From Pseudomonadota bacterium (lineage in GTDB: Bacteria > Pseudomonadota > Gammaproteobacteria > Steroidobacterales > Steroidobacteraceae), in assembly GCA_021838635.1 (NCBI GenBank), contig JAKCDC010000010.1, positions 1 to 64,000 of the forward strand: DNA of 64,000 bases, in the 5' to 3' direction. Both the position numbers and the translations under genes were made by a program. The notes under the pieces were generated by a model. The model had not been told where the DNA came from and searched no databases. It worked only from the letters and a program-made list of their open reading frames with translations. Below are positions 18,090 through 27,198 of this stretch, one piece after another; position 1 is the first letter of the stretch; each line of letters starts with the position of its first letter.

Positions 18090-18261
18090 TGCCGCATCAG
18101 GCACCGCAGCACCGTGCGTACCGCCGCTCGCCGTTCGATCTGCTCATGCGTGCTCCGAGGTAGGCCGCAGGCGCGGCCGAAAGGACATTCGCGGCGGGCA
18201 ATGAGGCCGCTGCGTCGTTGAGAGCTTAACTTCTTAGCGACCCGCGGCGTCAAGCCGCCCG

Positions 18262-18717
18262 TCATCGCGTCGCCCCTTGCCGGACACGACCGGTGCGGCG
18301 CACGGCCGTGGCGCGTAATGCGCGCCGGGCCGGCGGACTGTCCGACACGCCAGAGAACCCGCCGCGCGTCACGCGCTGTTCGGGCCGCAGCAGCCCCAGG
18401 CGCTCCAGGCGCGCCTCGATGGCTCGGAGCGTGCGACGGTGCTTCGCTGCAAGTGCCGCTGGCGTCTCCCCGTCCTTGAAAGCGGCGAGCAGCGCGGCCT
18501 GTTCCGCCTCGCTCCAGGACCGCCCGACGTTATCCGGCAACTGTGCGCGCCGTTGCGCACGGGCACTCGCTTGCTGCAGCGCATCGTGCGCACTCAGCAG
18601 TGCGCGCAGAACCTCGGCGCGGTGCAGCACCGACCCGTCCGGCAGCGGCTCACCGCTCAGCGGATCGAGCCCGTGGATCAGGGCGTTCAAGACCTCGATG
18701 GCGCGCGACGGCTGCAT
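18262..18717 (-). CDS. Hypothetical protein with putative C-terminal helix-turn-helix
   Basis: Not assigned to a named family. From the ATG at 18717 it has 151 residues. The N-terminal half (RAIEVLNALIHGLDPLSGEPL and EVLRALLSAHDALQQ) is helical. Residues about 66-115 read GRSWSEAEQAALLAAFKDGE followed by LAAKHRRTLRAIEARLERLG, a pattern like a Myb/SANT-type or HTH tri-helix. The C-terminal tail is Arg-rich and probably disordered. This suggests DNA or RNA binding but nothing proves it. It stands alone between a glycosyltransferase start and a divergent membrane-protease gene. Confidence 0.6.
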   Translation of the reverse strand: MQPSRAIEVLNALIHGLDPLSGEPLPDGSVLHRAEVLRALLSAHDALQQASARAQRRAQLPDNVGRSWSEAEQAALLAAFKDGETPAALAAKHRRTLRAIEARLERLGLLRPEQRVTRGGFSGVSDSPPARRALRATAVRRTGRVRQGATR

Positions 18718-18865
18718 GGGCCTGCTCCTGCGGGTCGGACCGGCAGCGATTCTCGCCACGGCCGGCGCACCCGGCCAGCACATCAGCCGACGCGTTGCGT
18801 CAGATTTGCCTCACGAGGCGCACGGCCCGTACAGTGCTGAGCCGGTCACCGAGGATTTCTGTCCG

Positions 18866-19768
18866 ATGCGTACCTTCACCTGGTTCTTGCTGCTGATCGC
18901 CTTCAGCCTGGCCTGCATGGCCGCCTTCACCTATCCGGCCTGGCTGCTGCTGCATCCGCATTTCAGCTTTCCGTTTCACCGCATCGGCGAGCGCATTGGC
19001 ATGCTCGGCTTTCTGCTCGGCTTCGTGCTCGTCGCGCGGAGGCTGCGTCTTGCCGACCGCGCCAGTCTCGGCTTCGGTGCGCCGCGGCCGCTGTATGTGC
19101 GCGAACTCGGGGTCGGACTCGTGATCGGCGCAATCACCATGTGCGCGGTGGTCGCCAGCATGGCCGCTCTCGGACTGCTCGACTGGCAGCAGGCCGCGCA
19201 CTACAGCGCCGGGGCACTCGCGGCGCTCATCGCCAAACGGCTGCTCAGCGGATTGGCGGTCGGGCTGATTGAGGAGACCGCGCTGCGCGGCGCGATGTAC
19301 GCCGGCATCGCACGCGAGTCCGGCGCGATTACGGCCATCGTGCTCACCTCGATCATCTTCGCCGCGACACATTTCCTCGGGGTCTTCCATATTCCCCCGG
19401 CGGCGGTGAATGCGTGGAGCGGCGTGGCGCTGCTCGGCGGGACGCTGCGCGCCTTTGATCATCCGCTCGGCATCGCCGATGCGTTCCTCTGCCTGACCGC
19501 CGTGGGCGTGGTGCTGGCCATGGTGCGCTCGATCACCGGCAACACCGCAGCGAGCTGGGGCCTGCATGCCGGATGGGTGTGGGTGATGTTGGTGGTGCAC
19601 GGACTCTCTCAGCCGAACCGCGCCGCGCCGCTGCAGTTCCTGCTCAGCCTTCATGACGGCTTCACCGGCTGGCTGGTTCTGCTCTGGACGGTGCCGCTCG
19701 GCTGGGGCCTGGCGCGCTTCTATCGCGCGCGCACCCGCCGCGCGATGCACGCGGTGCGCCTCGCCTAA
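18866..19768 (+). CDS. CPBP family intramembrane glutamic protease
   Basis: Multi-pass membrane protein of 300 residues from the ATG at 18866, with about eight hydrophobic segments. It contains the three motifs of the CPBP (Abi/Rce1-like) family: EETALRG (E-E-X3-R), FAATHFLG (F-X3-H) and the late HAGWVW. The family includes prenyl-protein processing and bacteriocin-immunity proteins; the substrate here is unknown. The first 190 codons of the open frame upstream lie antisense to the previous gene and are not used. Its TAA overlaps the mpl stop by four bases on the opposite strand, so the two genes converge with no spacer. Confidence 0.85.
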   Translation: MRTFTWFLLLIAFSLACMAAFTYPAWLLLHPHFSFPFHRIGERIGMLGFLLGFVLVARRLRLADRASLGFGAPRPLYVRELGVGLVIGAITMCAVVASMAALGLLDWQQAAHYSAGALAALIAKRLLSGLAVGLIEETALRGAMYAGIARESGAITAIVLTSIIFAATHFLGVFHIPPAAVNAWSGVALLGGTLRAFDHPLGIADAFLCLTAVGVVLAMVRSITGNTAASWGLHAGWVWVMLVVHGLSQPNRAAPLQFLLSLHDGFTGWLVLLWTVPLGWGLARFYRARTRRAMHAVRLA

Positions 19769-21150
19769 GGCGCGGGGGCGCGGCGGGCGAGTTCGGCGAG
19801 CAGTTTCTCATGCAAACCGCCGAATCCGCCGTTACTCATGATGAGGACCTGGTCGCCGCAGTGGACCGAGGCGGCCAGGTCACGCGCCAGCACATCCACC
19901 TCGCCGCGGCCGTGCGCACGGCCGCGCAGTGCGCTCAGCACCGGCGTGGCATCCCAGCCGAGATCGGCCGGAATGTAGAGCCACACCTCATCGGCACCGG
20001 CGAGTGCTTCGGCAAGCTGATCCCGGTGCACGCCCATACGCATCGTGTTCGAGCGCGGCTCGAGCACCGCGATGATCCGCGCGGTCCCGGCTCTGCGTCG
20101 CAGCCCATCGACGGTGGTCGCGATGGCGGTGGGGTGATGCGCGAAATCATCGTAGACGCGCACGCCGTTGACTTCCCCACGCAACTGCATGCGGCGCGCG
20201 ACGCCCTGGAACGACTCGAGCGCCGCCAGTGATTCGTGCACCGGCACGCCCGCATGGCGCGCCGCCGCCAGAGCCGCGAGCGCGTTCTCCACGTTGTGCG
20301 CGCCCATCAGATCCCAGTGCACGGTTCCGCTCGGCTCACCGCGCTCGAGCACCTCGAAGGACGCGTAATCGCCCGCTGCGCTCAGCGGCCGCGCACTCCA
20401 ATGCACCTCGGCGCCGGCGCTGCGCGAGAAGCCCTCCAGCGGGGTCCATGCCCCCATGGCGAGTGTCTGCTTGAGATTCTCATCCGCCGCGTTCCATACG
20501 ATCCGCCCGCTGCCCGGCACGGTGCGCACCAGGTGATGGAACTGACGCTGGATCGAAGCGACGTCGGGGTAGATGTCCGCGTGATCGTATTCGAGGTTGT
20601 TCAACACCACGGTGCGCGGCCGGTAATGGACGAACTTCGCCCGCTTGTCGAAGAAGGCCGTGTCGTATTCGTCCGCCTCGATCACGAAGAAAGCGCTGCC
20701 GCCAAGCCGTGCACTCACCCCGAAGTTGGCCGGAACGCCGCCGATGAGGAATCCCGGCTCGCGCCCGGCGTGCGCAAGGATCCAGCTGAGCATCGAGGTG
20801 GTGGTGGTTTTGCCGTGCGTACCGGCCACAGCGAGCACCCAACGCTCGCGCAGCAGCTCGCGCGCCAGCCACTCCGGACCGGAGACGTACGGCAGCCCGC
20901 GGTCCAGCAGCGCCTCGATGACCGGCACGCCGCGGCGCATGACGTTGCCGACCACGACCACGTCGGGCCGCAGATCGAGCTGCTCCGGCCCGTAGCCCTC
21001 GATCAGTTCGATACCGAGCGCAGCGAGCTGGGTACTCATCGGCGGGTACACGTTCTGATCGGAACCGGTGACCCGATGCCCGGCGGCGCGCGCCAGCGCC
21101 GCGACTCCGCCCATGAACGTACCGCAAACGCCAAGAACGTGAACGTGCAT
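19765..21150 (-). CDS. mpl: UDP-N-acetylmuramate:L-alanyl-gamma-D-glutamyl-meso-diaminopimelate ligase
   Basis: Recycles murein tripeptide by ligating it directly to UDP-MurNAc in the cytoplasm. From MHVHVLGVCGTFMGG (ATG at 21150) it has 461 residues, like E. coli Mpl (457). The ATP-binding P-loop of Mur ligases is GTHGKTTTTSMLSW and the later DDFAHHPTAI is a Mpl/MurC hallmark. An in-frame start 17 codons upstream lies across the rnd promoter region and is not favoured. A TACAAT hexamer ends only 11 bases before the ATG, so the message may have almost no leader. Confidence 0.93.
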   Translation of the reverse strand: MHVHVLGVCGTFMGGVAALARAAGHRVTGSDQNVYPPMSTQLAALGIELIEGYGPEQLDLRPDVVVVGNVMRRGVPVIEALLDRGLPYVSGPEWLARELLRERWVLAVAGTHGKTTTTSMLSWILAHAGREPGFLIGGVPANFGVSARLGGSAFFVIEADEYDTAFFDKRAKFVHYRPRTVVLNNLEYDHADIYPDVASIQRQFHHLVRTVPGSGRIVWNAADENLKQTLAMGAWTPLEGFSRSAGAEVHWSARPLSAAGDYASFEVLERGEPSGTVHWDLMGAHNVENALAALAAARHAGVPVHESLAALESFQGVARRMQLRGEVNGVRVYDDFAHHPTAIATTVDGLRRRAGTARIIAVLEPRSNTMRMGVHRDQLAEALAGADEVWLYIPADLGWDATPVLSALRGRAHGRGEVDVLARDLAASVHCGDQVLIMSNGGFGGLHEKLLAELARRAPAP

Positions 21151-21161
21151 AATGGTGGAGG

Positions 21162-21167
21162 ATTGTA
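21162..21167 (-). promoter_or_regulatory. Putative -10 box of mpl
   Basis: On the minus strand TACAAT lies 11 bases before the mpl ATG. If used, transcription would start about four or five bases before the ATG. No good -35 hexamer is visible 16-18 bases upstream and there is no Shine-Dalgarno. Read by eye only. Confidence 0.35.
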
Positions 21168-21182
21168 CCGGTCGGAACGCCA

Positions 21183-22259
21183 TTGCACCCAGCTGCCACA
21201 TCTGAGGCTGTCAACGACATCGCCGCGCGCCTCAGCGCACAGAGCGTCATTGGAATAGACACCGAGTTCCTGCGCGAACGCACCTACCACGCCGAGCTAT
21301 GCCTGGTGCAGCTGTCCTGGGCGGACCAGGCCGCCTGCATCGATCCGCTCGCGCTGAAGGACCTCAGCGCACTCTCGAGGGCGCTCACCGGTCCGCCGGC
21401 GGTCAAAGTGCTGCACGCCTCCCGACAGGACCTAGAGGTACTGTTACCGGCGATCGGCGCAGTACGGCCAATCTTCGACACGCAGATCGCCGCGGCGCTC
21501 GCCGGTGAGGCGGCGCAGATCGGTTACGCGGAACTGGTACGTCGGACCCTCGGACACGAGCTCGCCAAGGGGCAAACGCGCACCGACTGGTCGCGCCGCC
21601 CGCTCACCCCCGAGCAGATCGAATACGCCCTCGACGACGTACGTCATCTGCTTGCCCTGAAAGCCGCCCTCGAGGAGCGCCTCGAGCGGCTCGGCCGGCG
21701 CTCCTGGCTCGCCGAGGAACTCGCCGCGCTCGAGAATCCCGCCGCCCTCAGCATTGATCCGCAGTCCGCCTGGCGGCGCCTGAAGGGTTTGAGCGGACTC
21801 GATCCCGGCCGCCAGCGCCTGCTGCAGTCGTTGGCGGCCTGGCGGGAGCGGCGCGCGCTCGAGCGCAATCGACCGCGCGGCTGGATCCTCGCCGATGCGC
21901 TGCTGCGGGACATCGTGCTGCGTGTGCCGCGCACTCGGACCGAACTGGCCGCCCTGGAGGGCATGCCGCCAGGTCTGCTTGAGCGCAGCGGCGCGGAGCT
22001 GCTCGAATCGGTGCGCGCCGCCGACATCCCCGATCCGGCCCCGCCGGTGCTCAGATCTCGACCCGACCCACAGATGACCGCGCTGCTGAAGAAGCTGAGC
22101 GCGGTGCACCAGGCGGTGGCCATCGAGCTTGCGCTGAGTCCGGAGGTCCTTGCCACACGGCGCGACCTCGAGCAGTTCGCGGCGGGACACCAGGACGGAG
22201 CGCTGCTGACCGGATGGCGCCGCGCGGTGCTTGGCGAACGGCTGCTCGCGGCGCTCTGA
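21183..22259 (+). CDS. rnd: Ribonuclease D
   Basis: 3'-to-5' exoribonuclease that trims tRNA and other stable RNAs. The 358-residue protein starts at a TTG; no better in-frame start is near and the conserved segment SVIGIDTEF begins at about residue 21. The DEDD-y catalytic residues are visible: D-T-E in exo I, HASRQDLEVL in exo II, and YALDDVRHLL with the tyrosine in exo III. One or two HRDC-like domains occupy the second half. The gene diverges from mpl with a 32-base gap. Confidence 0.9.
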   Translation: MHPAATSEAVNDIAARLSAQSVIGIDTEFLRERTYHAELCLVQLSWADQAACIDPLALKDLSALSRALTGPPAVKVLHASRQDLEVLLPAIGAVRPIFDTQIAAALAGEAAQIGYAELVRRTLGHELAKGQTRTDWSRRPLTPEQIEYALDDVRHLLALKAALEERLERLGRRSWLAEELAALENPAALSIDPQSAWRRLKGLSGLDPGRQRLLQSLAAWRERRALERNRPRGWILADALLRDIVLRVPRTRTELAALEGMPPGLLERSGAELLESVRAADIPDPAPPVLRSRPDPQMTALLKKLSAVHQAVAIELALSPEVLATRRDLEQFAAGHQDGALLTGWRRAVLGERLLAAL

Positions 22260-22280
22260 ACGCGCGGCAGACTCGGTGGC

Positions 22281-22937
22281 TCAGCCCTCGAGCGCCTGTT
22301 CGAGCCGGGCCGACACCGTCTGCAGGTCACCCTCGGCATCAATGCTGCGCAGCAAACCCTGAGCACGGAAATAATCCACCAGCGGACGCGTCTGCTCGTC
22401 GTACACGCGCAACCGCTGCGCGACCGTCGCCTCGTTGTCGTCCGGACGCTGGAACAGCCGGTGCGGCTGGTTGGTCTTCGGGCAGCGCTCCTGCTCGAGC
22501 GCCCCGGCCGGCAGCGTGAGCAGGTTGACCACTCGGCCACAATCGCTGCAGGTGCGCCGTCCGGCAATCCGGCGCGAGAGTTCTCCGTAGTCCACGTTCA
22601 GCTGCACCACCGCGTCGAGCGGCTGGCCGATCGTGCGCAGCAGCTCATCCAGTGCGCGTGCCTGGGCGAGATTGCGCGGAAAGCCATCGAGAATGAACCC
22701 TTGGCCGGTATCGGCCTCGCCGAGCCGCTCGCGGATCATGCCGAGCACGATCTCATCGGCGACCAGCCGCCCCGCGGCCATCGCTTCCTGAGCCTGCAGT
22801 CCGAGCGGTGTGCTCTTGGCGACCGCGGCGCGCAGCAGATCCCCGGTCGAGATCTGCGGAATGTGATGCCGCTCCACCAGCCGCTGCGATTGCGTGCCCT
22901 TGCCCGAGCCTGGAGCCCCCAACAGGACGATGCGCAT
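22281..22937 (-). CDS. adk: Adenylate kinase
   Basis: Equilibrates ATP, AMP and ADP. The 218 residues are typical of the long, LID-containing form. P-loop GAPGSGKGT spans 7-15, the AMP site includes STGDLLRAAV, and DGFPRN is at 84-89. The LID holds Cys130 and Cys133 and a third Cys at 152, but the fourth zinc position (155) is Thr in CPKT, so metal binding may be weakened or lost. It lies convergent to rnd and divergent from pfp. Minus-strand TAAAAT at 22948-22953 is a candidate -10 close to the start. Confidence 0.95.
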   Translation of the reverse strand: MRIVLLGAPGSGKGTQSQRLVERHHIPQISTGDLLRAAVAKSTPLGLQAQEAMAAGRLVADEIVLGMIRERLGEADTGQGFILDGFPRNLAQARALDELLRTIGQPLDAVVQLNVDYGELSRRIAGRRTCSDCGRVVNLLTLPAGALEQERCPKTNQPHRLFQRPDDNEATVAQRLRVYDEQTRPLVDYFRAQGLLRSIDAEGDLQTVSARLEQALEG

Positions 22938-22947
22938 GAGTATGACT

Positions 22948-22953
22948 ATTTTA
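22948..22953 (-). promoter_or_regulatory. Putative -10 box of adk
   Basis: TAAAAT on the minus strand ends ten bases before the adk ATG, implying a leader of about four bases. The -35 region is weak. No Shine-Dalgarno precedes the ATG. Similar arrangement to mpl. Read by eye only. Confidence 0.3.
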
Positions 22954-23098
22954 GTACCAAAGGTCTTGCACCATACCGGGGCGCTGCAAGCCGGTCAAAC
23001 GCCAGACGGATCCCCATCGTCCCGTCGCGCGGGGCGCGCCGCGCTGCGCTATTCTTACCGCTGACGCGACAACAGGCGCCCCGGGGGGGGCGCATGCC

Positions 23099-24370
23099 AT
23101 GACACACACCGGCAGAAAGAATGCGTTCTATGCCCAGTCGGGCGGGGTCTCGGCCGTCATCAATGCCTCGGCCTGCGGGGTGATTGAGACGGCACTGCGC
23201 CGCAGCCGGCACATCGGCAAAGTCTACGTGGGCCGCGACGGCATCATTGGCGCGCTCACCGAGGACCTGATCGACGTCGGCCGCGAGAGCGCTGCAACCA
23301 TCCGCGCCCTGAAGCACACCCCGGGTGGGGCGTTCGGCTCGGCCCGCTTCAAGCTGAAGAGCCTCGAGGAGAACCGCGCCGAGTACGAGCGGCTCATTGA
23401 GGTATTTCGCGCGCACGACATCGGCTACTTTTTCTACAACGGCGGCAACGACTCGATGGACACCGCACTGAAGGTGTCGCAGATCGGTGAGTCACTCGGC
23501 TACCCGGTCACCTGCGTGGGCGTGCCGAAGACCGTCGACAACGATCTGCCGCACACGGACTGCTGCCCGGGTTTCGGCTCGGCCGCGAAGTACGTGGCGG
23601 TCTCGACCCGCGAGGCGGCGCTCGACGTGGCCTCGATGGCACGCACCTCGACGAAGGTCTTCGTGTTCGAGGTCATGGGCCGGCATGCCGGCTGGATCGC
23701 CGCTGCGGGCGGACTCGCCGGGCGCAAGCCGGGCGATGCGCCGCACATCATCCTTTTTCCCGAGATCCCGTTCGAAACCGAGCGCTTTCTGGAGCGCGCC
23801 AAGCAGTGCGTCGAGAACTACGGCTACTGCGTCGTAGTGGTCTCCGAAGGGGCGGCCTACGGTGACGGGCGCTTCCTCGCCGAGGCCGGTACTCGCGACG
23901 CGTTCGGACACGCGCAGCTCGGCGGCGCCGCACCGGTGGTCGCCAACATGATCCGCGAGCGGCTCGGCTACAAATATCATTGGGCGGTGGCGGACTACCT
24001 GCAGCGCGCGGCACGGCACATCGCCTCGAAAGTCGACGTCGAGCAGGCCTATGCGGTCGGCAAGGCCGCCGTGGAACTCGCCGTCCAAGGGACCAACGCG
24101 GTGATGCCCACCATCGTGCGCAAGCGCGCCAAGCCCTACCGGTGGACGATCGGGCATGTGCCGCTCAGTGAGGTCGCCAACCGCGAGAAGAAGGTTCCGC
24201 GCGAGTTCATCACCGCGGACGGTTTCGGCATCACCACCGCCTGCCGACGCTACCTGGAGCCGCTGATCGCCGGGGAGGCATACCCGCGCTACCGCGACGG
24301 CCTGCCCGATTATGTCCGAGTCAAGGGCGCCCCCGTGCGGCGCAAGCTGAAAACGACGTTCAAAGTCTGA
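23099..24370 (+). CDS. pfp: Pyrophosphate-dependent 6-phosphofructokinase
   Basis: Reversibly phosphorylates fructose 6-phosphate with PPi as donor. The 423 residues include YNGGNDSMDTA, where an ATP enzyme would have GGDGS, and PKTVDNDL, where the lysine next to TVDND marks the PPi type. FEVMGRHAGWIAAAGGLA and ILFPEIPF are substrate-site elements. Position and neighbour support the assignment: hppA follows 101 bases downstream on the same strand. The gene diverges from adk. Phosphate-donor specificity is inferred from motifs, not measured. Confidence 0.93.
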   Translation: MTHTGRKNAFYAQSGGVSAVINASACGVIETALRRSRHIGKVYVGRDGIIGALTEDLIDVGRESAATIRALKHTPGGAFGSARFKLKSLEENRAEYERLIEVFRAHDIGYFFYNGGNDSMDTALKVSQIGESLGYPVTCVGVPKTVDNDLPHTDCCPGFGSAAKYVAVSTREAALDVASMARTSTKVFVFEVMGRHAGWIAAAGGLAGRKPGDAPHIILFPEIPFETERFLERAKQCVENYGYCVVVVSEGAAYGDGRFLAEAGTRDAFGHAQLGGAAPVVANMIRERLGYKYHWAVADYLQRAARHIASKVDVEQAYAVGKAAVELAVQGTNAVMPTIVRKRAKPYRWTIGHVPLSEVANREKKVPREFITADGFGITTACRRYLEPLIAGEAYPRYRDGLPDYVRVKGAPVRRKLKTTFKV

Positions 24371-24471
24371 CAGTTCTCAAGTCCTGCGGCCGCACGGCTG
24401 CCGCGAGCCGGGCGGCCCGTGTCCGGTGTTTCGCGGCCGTTGCGGAGTGAAATCCAGGGGGAGAACGACTG

Positions 24472-26532
24472 ATGAGTCCGAATATGTGGCTTTGGGCGGC
24501 GATTGCCGCCGGTGTACTCGCCGTGCTCTACGGCGCGATCTCGACGACAGCGATTCTGCGCCTACCCGCGGGCAATGCCCGCATGCAGGAGATAGCCGCG
24601 GCCGTGCAGGCCGGGGCCAAGGCGTACCTCAGGCGCCAGTACAGCACCATTCTGGTGGTCGGAATCGTGGTGTTCCTCATTCTCGGGTTCTTCATCAGTT
24701 GGCCGACCGCCGGCGGCTTCGCGATCGGCGCGCTGCTGTCCGGTGCGGCCGGCTACATCGGCATGAGCATTGCCGTGCGCGCCAACGTGCGCACGGCCGA
24801 AGCGGCCTCGCGCGGGCTGAATGCAGCGCTCTCGGTCGCCTTTCGCGGCGGTTCGATCACCGGCATGCTGGTCGTCGGACTCGGACTGCTCGGGGTGGCC
24901 GGATATTTCGCCATCCTGCGCCATCTGATCGGCCAGCCCGCGGCGCTGCACGCGCTCGTCGGACTGGCGTTCGGCGGCTCACTGATCTCGATCTTCGCCC
25001 GGCTCGGCGGTGGGATCTTCACCAAGGGTGCAGACGTCGGGGCGGACCTCGTCGGCAAGGTCGAAGCGGGCATCCCGGAAGATGATCCGCGCAACCCCGC
25101 GGTGATCGCCGACAACGTCGGAGACAACGTCGGGGACTGTGCGGGCATGGCGGCCGACTTGTTCGAGACGTACGCGGTCACGGTGGTCGCCACCATGTTG
25201 CTCGGTGGTCTGCTGTTCGGCGGGCACGGCAACGGCTCGGCCTTCACCGCCGCCGTCTACCCGCTGGCTCTCGGGGCGATGTCGATCGTCTCCTCGATCA
25301 TCGGCACATTCTTCGTTTCGACGCGCGAGGGCGGCAAGATCATGAACGCGCTCTACAAGGGCGTGACGGTCTCCGGCGTCGTCTCGGCGATCGGGTTTTA
25401 CTTCATCACCCGCGCGCTGATGCCCGAGGAAGCGATGGCGCTGTTCGGCTGCGCATTGATCGGGCTGGCGCTCACCGCGGCACTGATCGTGATCACCGAG
25501 TACTACACCGCCACCGAGTACGGGCCGGTGCGCAGAATCTCGGCGGCCTCGCAAACCGGCCATGCCACCAACATCATCGCCGGGCTCGGGGTATCGATGA
25601 AATCAACCGCGCTGCCGGTGATTGCCGTGTGCTTGGCGATCTGGGGCTCGTACCGGCTCGGTGAAATCCACGACATCGGCCTCTATGGCATCGCCGTCGC
25701 GGCCACCGCGATGCTCTCGATGACTGGCATGATCGTCGCACTCGATGCGTACGGACCAATCACCGACAACGCCGGCGGCATCGCCGAGATGGCCGGCCTG
25801 CCGAAGCAGGTGCGCGATATCACCGATCCGCTGGACGCGGTGGGCAACACCACCAAGGCGGTCACCAAGGGCTATGCGATCGGCTCGGCCGCGCTCGCGG
25901 CTCTGGTCCTGTTTGCCGACTACACCCACAACCTGCAGGCCGCCGGCAAGCTGGTCACCTTCTCGTTGTCCGATCCGGCGGTGATCATTGGCCTGTTCAT
26001 CGGCGGCCTGGTGCCGTACCTGTTCGCAGCCCTGGCGATGGAGGCGGTCGGGCGCGCCGCCGGCGCGGTGGTGAACGAGGTACGCCGGCAGTTCCGCGAG
26101 ATCAAGGGCATCATGGACGGCAGTGCCAAGCCCGACTATTCGCGCGCCGTCGACCTGCTGACCCGTGCGGCGATCCGCGAGATGATCATTCCCTCGCTGC
26201 TGCCGATTCTGGTGCCGGTGGTGCTGGTGGTGGTGATGAACTTCCTCATGGGTCCCGGGGCCGGCATCAAGGCGCTCGGTGGGCTGCTGATCGGCACTAT
26301 CGTCACCGGACTGTTCGTCGCGGTGTCGATGACGACCGGCGGGGGCGCCTGGGACAATGCCAAGAAGTACATCGAAGAGGGCAACTTCGGCGGCAAGGGC
26401 TCCGAGGCGCACAAGGCCGCGGTGACCGGAGACACGGTCGGCGATCCATACAAGGATACCGCCGGTCCTGCGATCAATCCGCTGATCAAGATCATCAACA
26501 TCGTCGCGTTGCTGATGATTCCGTTGCTCTGA
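24472..26532 (+). CDS. hppA: Membrane-bound H+-translocating pyrophosphatase, K+-independent type
   Basis: Couples PPi hydrolysis to proton pumping across the cytoplasmic membrane. The 686-residue protein has about 16 membrane segments. The catalytic loop is [13 protein letters not shown], followed by [19 protein letters not shown]. The segment [10 protein letters not shown] (residues 458-467) has Lys462 and Thr465 at the two positions that, in the literature on this family, mark K+-independent enzymes (Ala in K+-dependent ones). It follows pfp and probably shares its transcript, so PPi made in biosynthesis can drive sugar phosphorylation or the proton gradient. A perfect hairpin follows. Confidence 0.94.
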   Translation: MSPNMWLWAAIAAGVLAVLYGAISTTAILRLPAGNARMQEIAAAVQAGAKAYLRRQYSTILVVGIVVFLILGFFISWPTAGGFAIGALLSGAAGYIGMSIAVRANVRTAEAASRGLNAALSVAFRGGSITGMLVVGLGLLGVAGYFAILRHLIGQPAALHALVGLAFGGSLISIFARLGGGIFTKGADVGADLVGKVEAGIPEDDPRNPAVIADNVGDNVGDCAGMAADLFETYAVTVVATMLLGGLLFGGHGNGSAFTAAVYPLALGAMSIVSSIIGTFFVSTREGGKIMNALYKGVTVSGVVSAIGFYFITRALMPEEAMALFGCALIGLALTAALIVITEYYTATEYGPVRRISAASQTGHATNIIAGLGVSMKSTALPVIAVCLAIWGSYRLGEIHDIGLYGIAVAATAMLSMTGMIVALDAYGPITDNAGGIAEMAGLPKQVRDITDPLDAVGNTTKAVTKGYAIGSAALAALVLFADYTHNLQAAGKLVTFSLSDPAVIIGLFIGGLVPYLFAALAMEAVGRAAGAVVNEVRRQFREIKGIMDGSAKPDYSRAVDLLTRAAIREMIIPSLLPILVPVVLVVVMNFLMGPGAGIKALGGLLIGTIVTGLFVAVSMTTGGGAWDNAKKYIEEGNFGGKGSEAHKAAVTGDTVGDPYKDTAGPAINPLIKIINIVALLMIPLL

Positions 26533-26542
26533 GCAAGACCAT

Positions 26543-26585
26543 GCCACGTGACTGCGACCGCCGGTGGCGGTCGCAGTCACGTGGC
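26543..26585. terminator. Perfect 20-bp stem-loop after hppA
   Basis: The left arm at 26543-26562 and right arm at 26566-26585 are exact inverted repeats of 20 bases with a three-base loop. The stem begins GCCACGTGAC and ends GTCACGTGGC. It lies 10 bases after the hppA stop and 10 bases before the end of the convergent 99-aa gene, so it could end both transcripts. There is no clear U-tract on either strand, which is unusual for an intrinsic terminator of this strength. Confidence 0.7.
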
Positions 26586-26595
26586 GCACGATCTC

Positions 26596-26895
26596 TCAGG
26601 CCTGGCCGGCGCGCGATTGGGTGAGCACCGCGCTCACCAGACGATTCAGCCGCTCGCAGTAGGCCGCCACCGGCGCATCGGACTCCGCCTGTTTGCCGAT
26701 CAGCGCCTGCCGAATATCAGCCAGACGCCGCTCGATACGGTCATCGACCGTCATAGACCGGCAGATCAGCGCACTCACGCACGCGGATATCTCGGCATCC
26801 AGCGCGCGCGCGTCACTACCGGCGATCTCGACCCCGGCGAGTTCGCTCGGACAGCCGGCGGCGAGATGTTCACACCATAGACGGGCAAGCTGCAT
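26596..26895 (-). CDS. Hypothetical protein, 99 residues
   Basis: Not recognised. The start chosen (ATG at 26895) is preceded by GGAGG at ten bases, better than any upstream in-frame codon. The product begins MQLARLWCEHLAAGCPS and is mostly helical with four cysteines (residues 8, 15, 54 and 60) and an acidic N-terminal half; ADIRQALIGKQ and CERLNRLVSAVL are amphipathic helices. No signal peptide or membrane segment. It converges with hppA and is oriented away from msrB. Coding is supported by the strong ribosome site, but there is no family evidence. Confidence 0.5.
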   Translation of the reverse strand: MQLARLWCEHLAAGCPSELAGVEIAGSDARALDAEISACVSALICRSMTVDDRIERRLADIRQALIGKQAESDAPVAAYCERLNRLVSAVLTQSRAGQA

Positions 26896-27198
26896 AGGCT
26901 TTGGGCCTCCTTGCCGCTCGTTCTCGTATGGAAATGGACGCCCTTCATACCATGGCCGCCGCGAAGTTGCACCGAACAATTGACAGCAGAAACGGCGCAT
27001 TCATGTGGGCTTGTGCCAACAGATGACGCCTCGTCGCAACAAACCATGCGGTAACCGATTGATGCGCAAGCTGCAATACGCCGCTCACATTCGTTGCATT
27101 TGCGTCAACGCCGCAGCCACGATGCACGAAGCTCGACGAACCGGTAACAGACTGTTACTGTTGAGCGGGCGAGATCAGACGGCGCCCGAGGTCCACCC
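26896..27198. other. Intergenic region, lower GC than its surroundings
   Basis: About 300 bases between the 99-aa gene and msrB (divergent). Base composition is visibly lower in GC than the neighbours. It should hold both promoters. Small open frames are present but show no motif and have no ribosome site. Confidence 0.5.
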
